The position numbers and the translations under genes are program-made. A model generated the notes under the pieces. That model ran no database searches. It saw nothing but the letters and a program-made list of their open reading frames with translations, and was not told the origin of the DNA. Of a stretch of DNA of 64,000 nt, positions 63,054-64,000 are shown one piece after another. The stretch is from Ianthella basta (Eukaryota > Porifera > Demospongiae > Verongiida > Ianthellidae). Every line of letters begins with the position of its first letter. The stretch's first letter is position 1. Where the stretch lies: the NCBI GenBank assembly GCA_964019415.1, contig OZ025871.1:12184936-12248935 (forward strand). The letters are read 5' to 3'.

Positions 63054-63335
63054 CTGAAGAAGTTCTTAGAATGTTTCGGAAACAATTCATTGACGATGTG
63101 GAGGCTAATGCTGTTGTCCATGATCTTCAATATCATGGTATTATTCCACAAGGCTGTCAGGTGCAAGTCTCAAGGGCTAGTGGTCGTAAACAGCAAAATC
63201 AAATCCTGCACACACAGCTGATGGTCAGCTGCACCAATCAGGCTTTGATTGATTCCTGTAACATATTCATTGCTGAGAAAGGCTATCCAAGGATGAAGGC
63301 ACTCGGCGAAGTGATAAAGAAGAGCCTGCAAGCAG
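63054..63335 (+). CDS. NLR-like gene, CARD-like exon 2 (exon G)
   Basis: 282 bp between TTTCCATGCAG and GCAG|GTGCAG (an alternative donor 6 bp on also keeps the frame), phase 1-1, 94 codons like exon E. It reads AEEVLRMFRKQFIDDVEA, HDLQYHGIIPQGCQ, NQILHTQLMVSCTNQAL, NIFIAEKGYPRMKALGEVI. About half the residues match exon E; the charged surface differs strongly (K/R-rich RMFRKQ, VSRASGRKQQ), which may change its partner. It leads into the pre-NACHT exon. Confidence 0.72.
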
Positions 63336-63783
63336 GTGCAGGTGTGTGTGCTTCTGTGTACACGTGTGCGCTCTTGTGCGCATGTGTGTGTGATGCTTAG
63401 GCCTTACTGTGTACTGTACTGTCTATCCTGTTGTGAAGCCCCAAACAAAGCACTATTACTACTATCCTTAATGATTAAGTTTTTTAAGATTTTCTAGTAA
63501 AGAATTTCTAGTAGCTTCATGGGACTAGCTAGCTAGACATTTGGGTCCATGTAGCTGTATAAGGAAATTAGGAATGCAGAGCAAACTTCACGGAAATGTG
63601 GTTCATCGTGGTGTTGAGTTTACTGTTGCTTGTTTCTATGCTTATTCTGCTGGCCATTCCTAAATCCCTCTTAATCCTAAAAGAATTTTTATACACTAGT
63701 TTAAGTTTGTAATTTGTGTTATCATTACTTGTTGAGTTGATTGTATTCTTGTCTCTCTTTCAACCATTGTACTCTGCATGTAG

Positions 63784-64000
63784 TTGAGGAAGGTGGGGGA
63801 GGAGGAGAAAGAGAGCAGGTAGACTCCTTTTCCAGTTGCCTTCTGGAATTCTATATGAACATGAAGGTTGTCGAGGATAAGTGGCTTCCTGCCGATCAAT
63901 CTTTACCATTTGTTAACTTAGCCCTTGCTCGTTTCCATTTAAGTGCCCAGCATGCCCAAGAGATGTTTGTTGAAGCCGTGAGGGAAGGTGTCGATAATGT
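63784..64000 (+). CDS. NLR-like gene, pre-NACHT exon (exon H), cut by the window edge
   Basis: Acceptor CTCTGCATGTAG, phase 1 start. The reading opens with a Gly/Glu linker (VEEGGGGGEREQ), then FYMNMKVVEDKWLP, SLPFVNLALARFHLSAQ and AQEMFVEAVREGVDNV. In invertebrate NLRs a similar segment (K-W-P-P-x-x-x-x-x-F-I-N-L-A, then a helix, then a G-x-I/V-D-x-I turn) comes before the NACHT nucleotide-binding domain. So I expect a NACHT domain and perhaps leucine-rich repeats outside the window. The Walker A motif is not in the window, so the NLR assignment is inference. Confidence 0.65.

Overview
This is eukaryotic, animal-type DNA. It has small exons with GT-AG junctions, introns full of microsatellites and minisatellites, two LINE fragments, MITE-like elements and one very large satellite. 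The right end holds exons of an NLR-type immune receptor (DEATH, CARD and pre-NACHT modules). Together with many CG-to-TG/CA variants in every tandem repeat (a sign of germline CpG methylation), this fits an early-branching animal, most likely a sponge. The species cannot be told from the sequence alone, and all gene names rest on remembered family motifs, not searches.

Layout. 1-1877: a 30-bp minisatellite. About 1.9-6.65 kb: a left paralogous block with broken exons of an unidentified plus-strand gene, and minus-strand exons of a gene ending in a PF2-type domain that best fits the NRBP pseudokinase family. About 6.84-45.54 kb: one satellite made of 35-bp units, built from 10-bp submonomers and arranged in higher-order repeats from about 0.5 to 9 kb. 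It is interrupted by two 5'-truncated LINEs (11.4-12.7 kb and 33.7-35.5 kb), both inserted in the same orientation at the same phase of the unit. About 45.6-53.5 kb: a right paralogous block with a better-preserved copy of the unidentified gene, remnants of the NRBP-like exons, an ST13/Hip-like exon, a 51-bp minisatellite of about 53 copies, and minus-strand exons of RPA2 (the 32-kDa subunit of replication protein A).

54.7-64 kb: the most interesting part. Eight exons on the plus strand (2A leader, DEATH, DEATH/2A, DEATH, CARD, DEATH/2A, CARD, pre-NACHT) all have good splice sites. Every exon that can be measured is a multiple of 3 and is phase 1 at both ends, so any combination can be spliced in frame. 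Three exons end with a canonical 2A ribosome-skipping motif (D-V/L-E-T-N-P-G-P) directly after a hydrophobic stretch. The region looks like a triplicated cassette (2A-DEATH-CARD) in which the first copy lost its CARD exon and the third lost its DEATH exon. If all eight exons are joined in one mRNA, the product would be a polyprotein-like NLR cut co-translationally at three sites; otherwise the three 2A exons may serve as alternative leaders. The upstream promoter and first exon were not identified, and the gene runs off the right edge at the start of the NACHT region.
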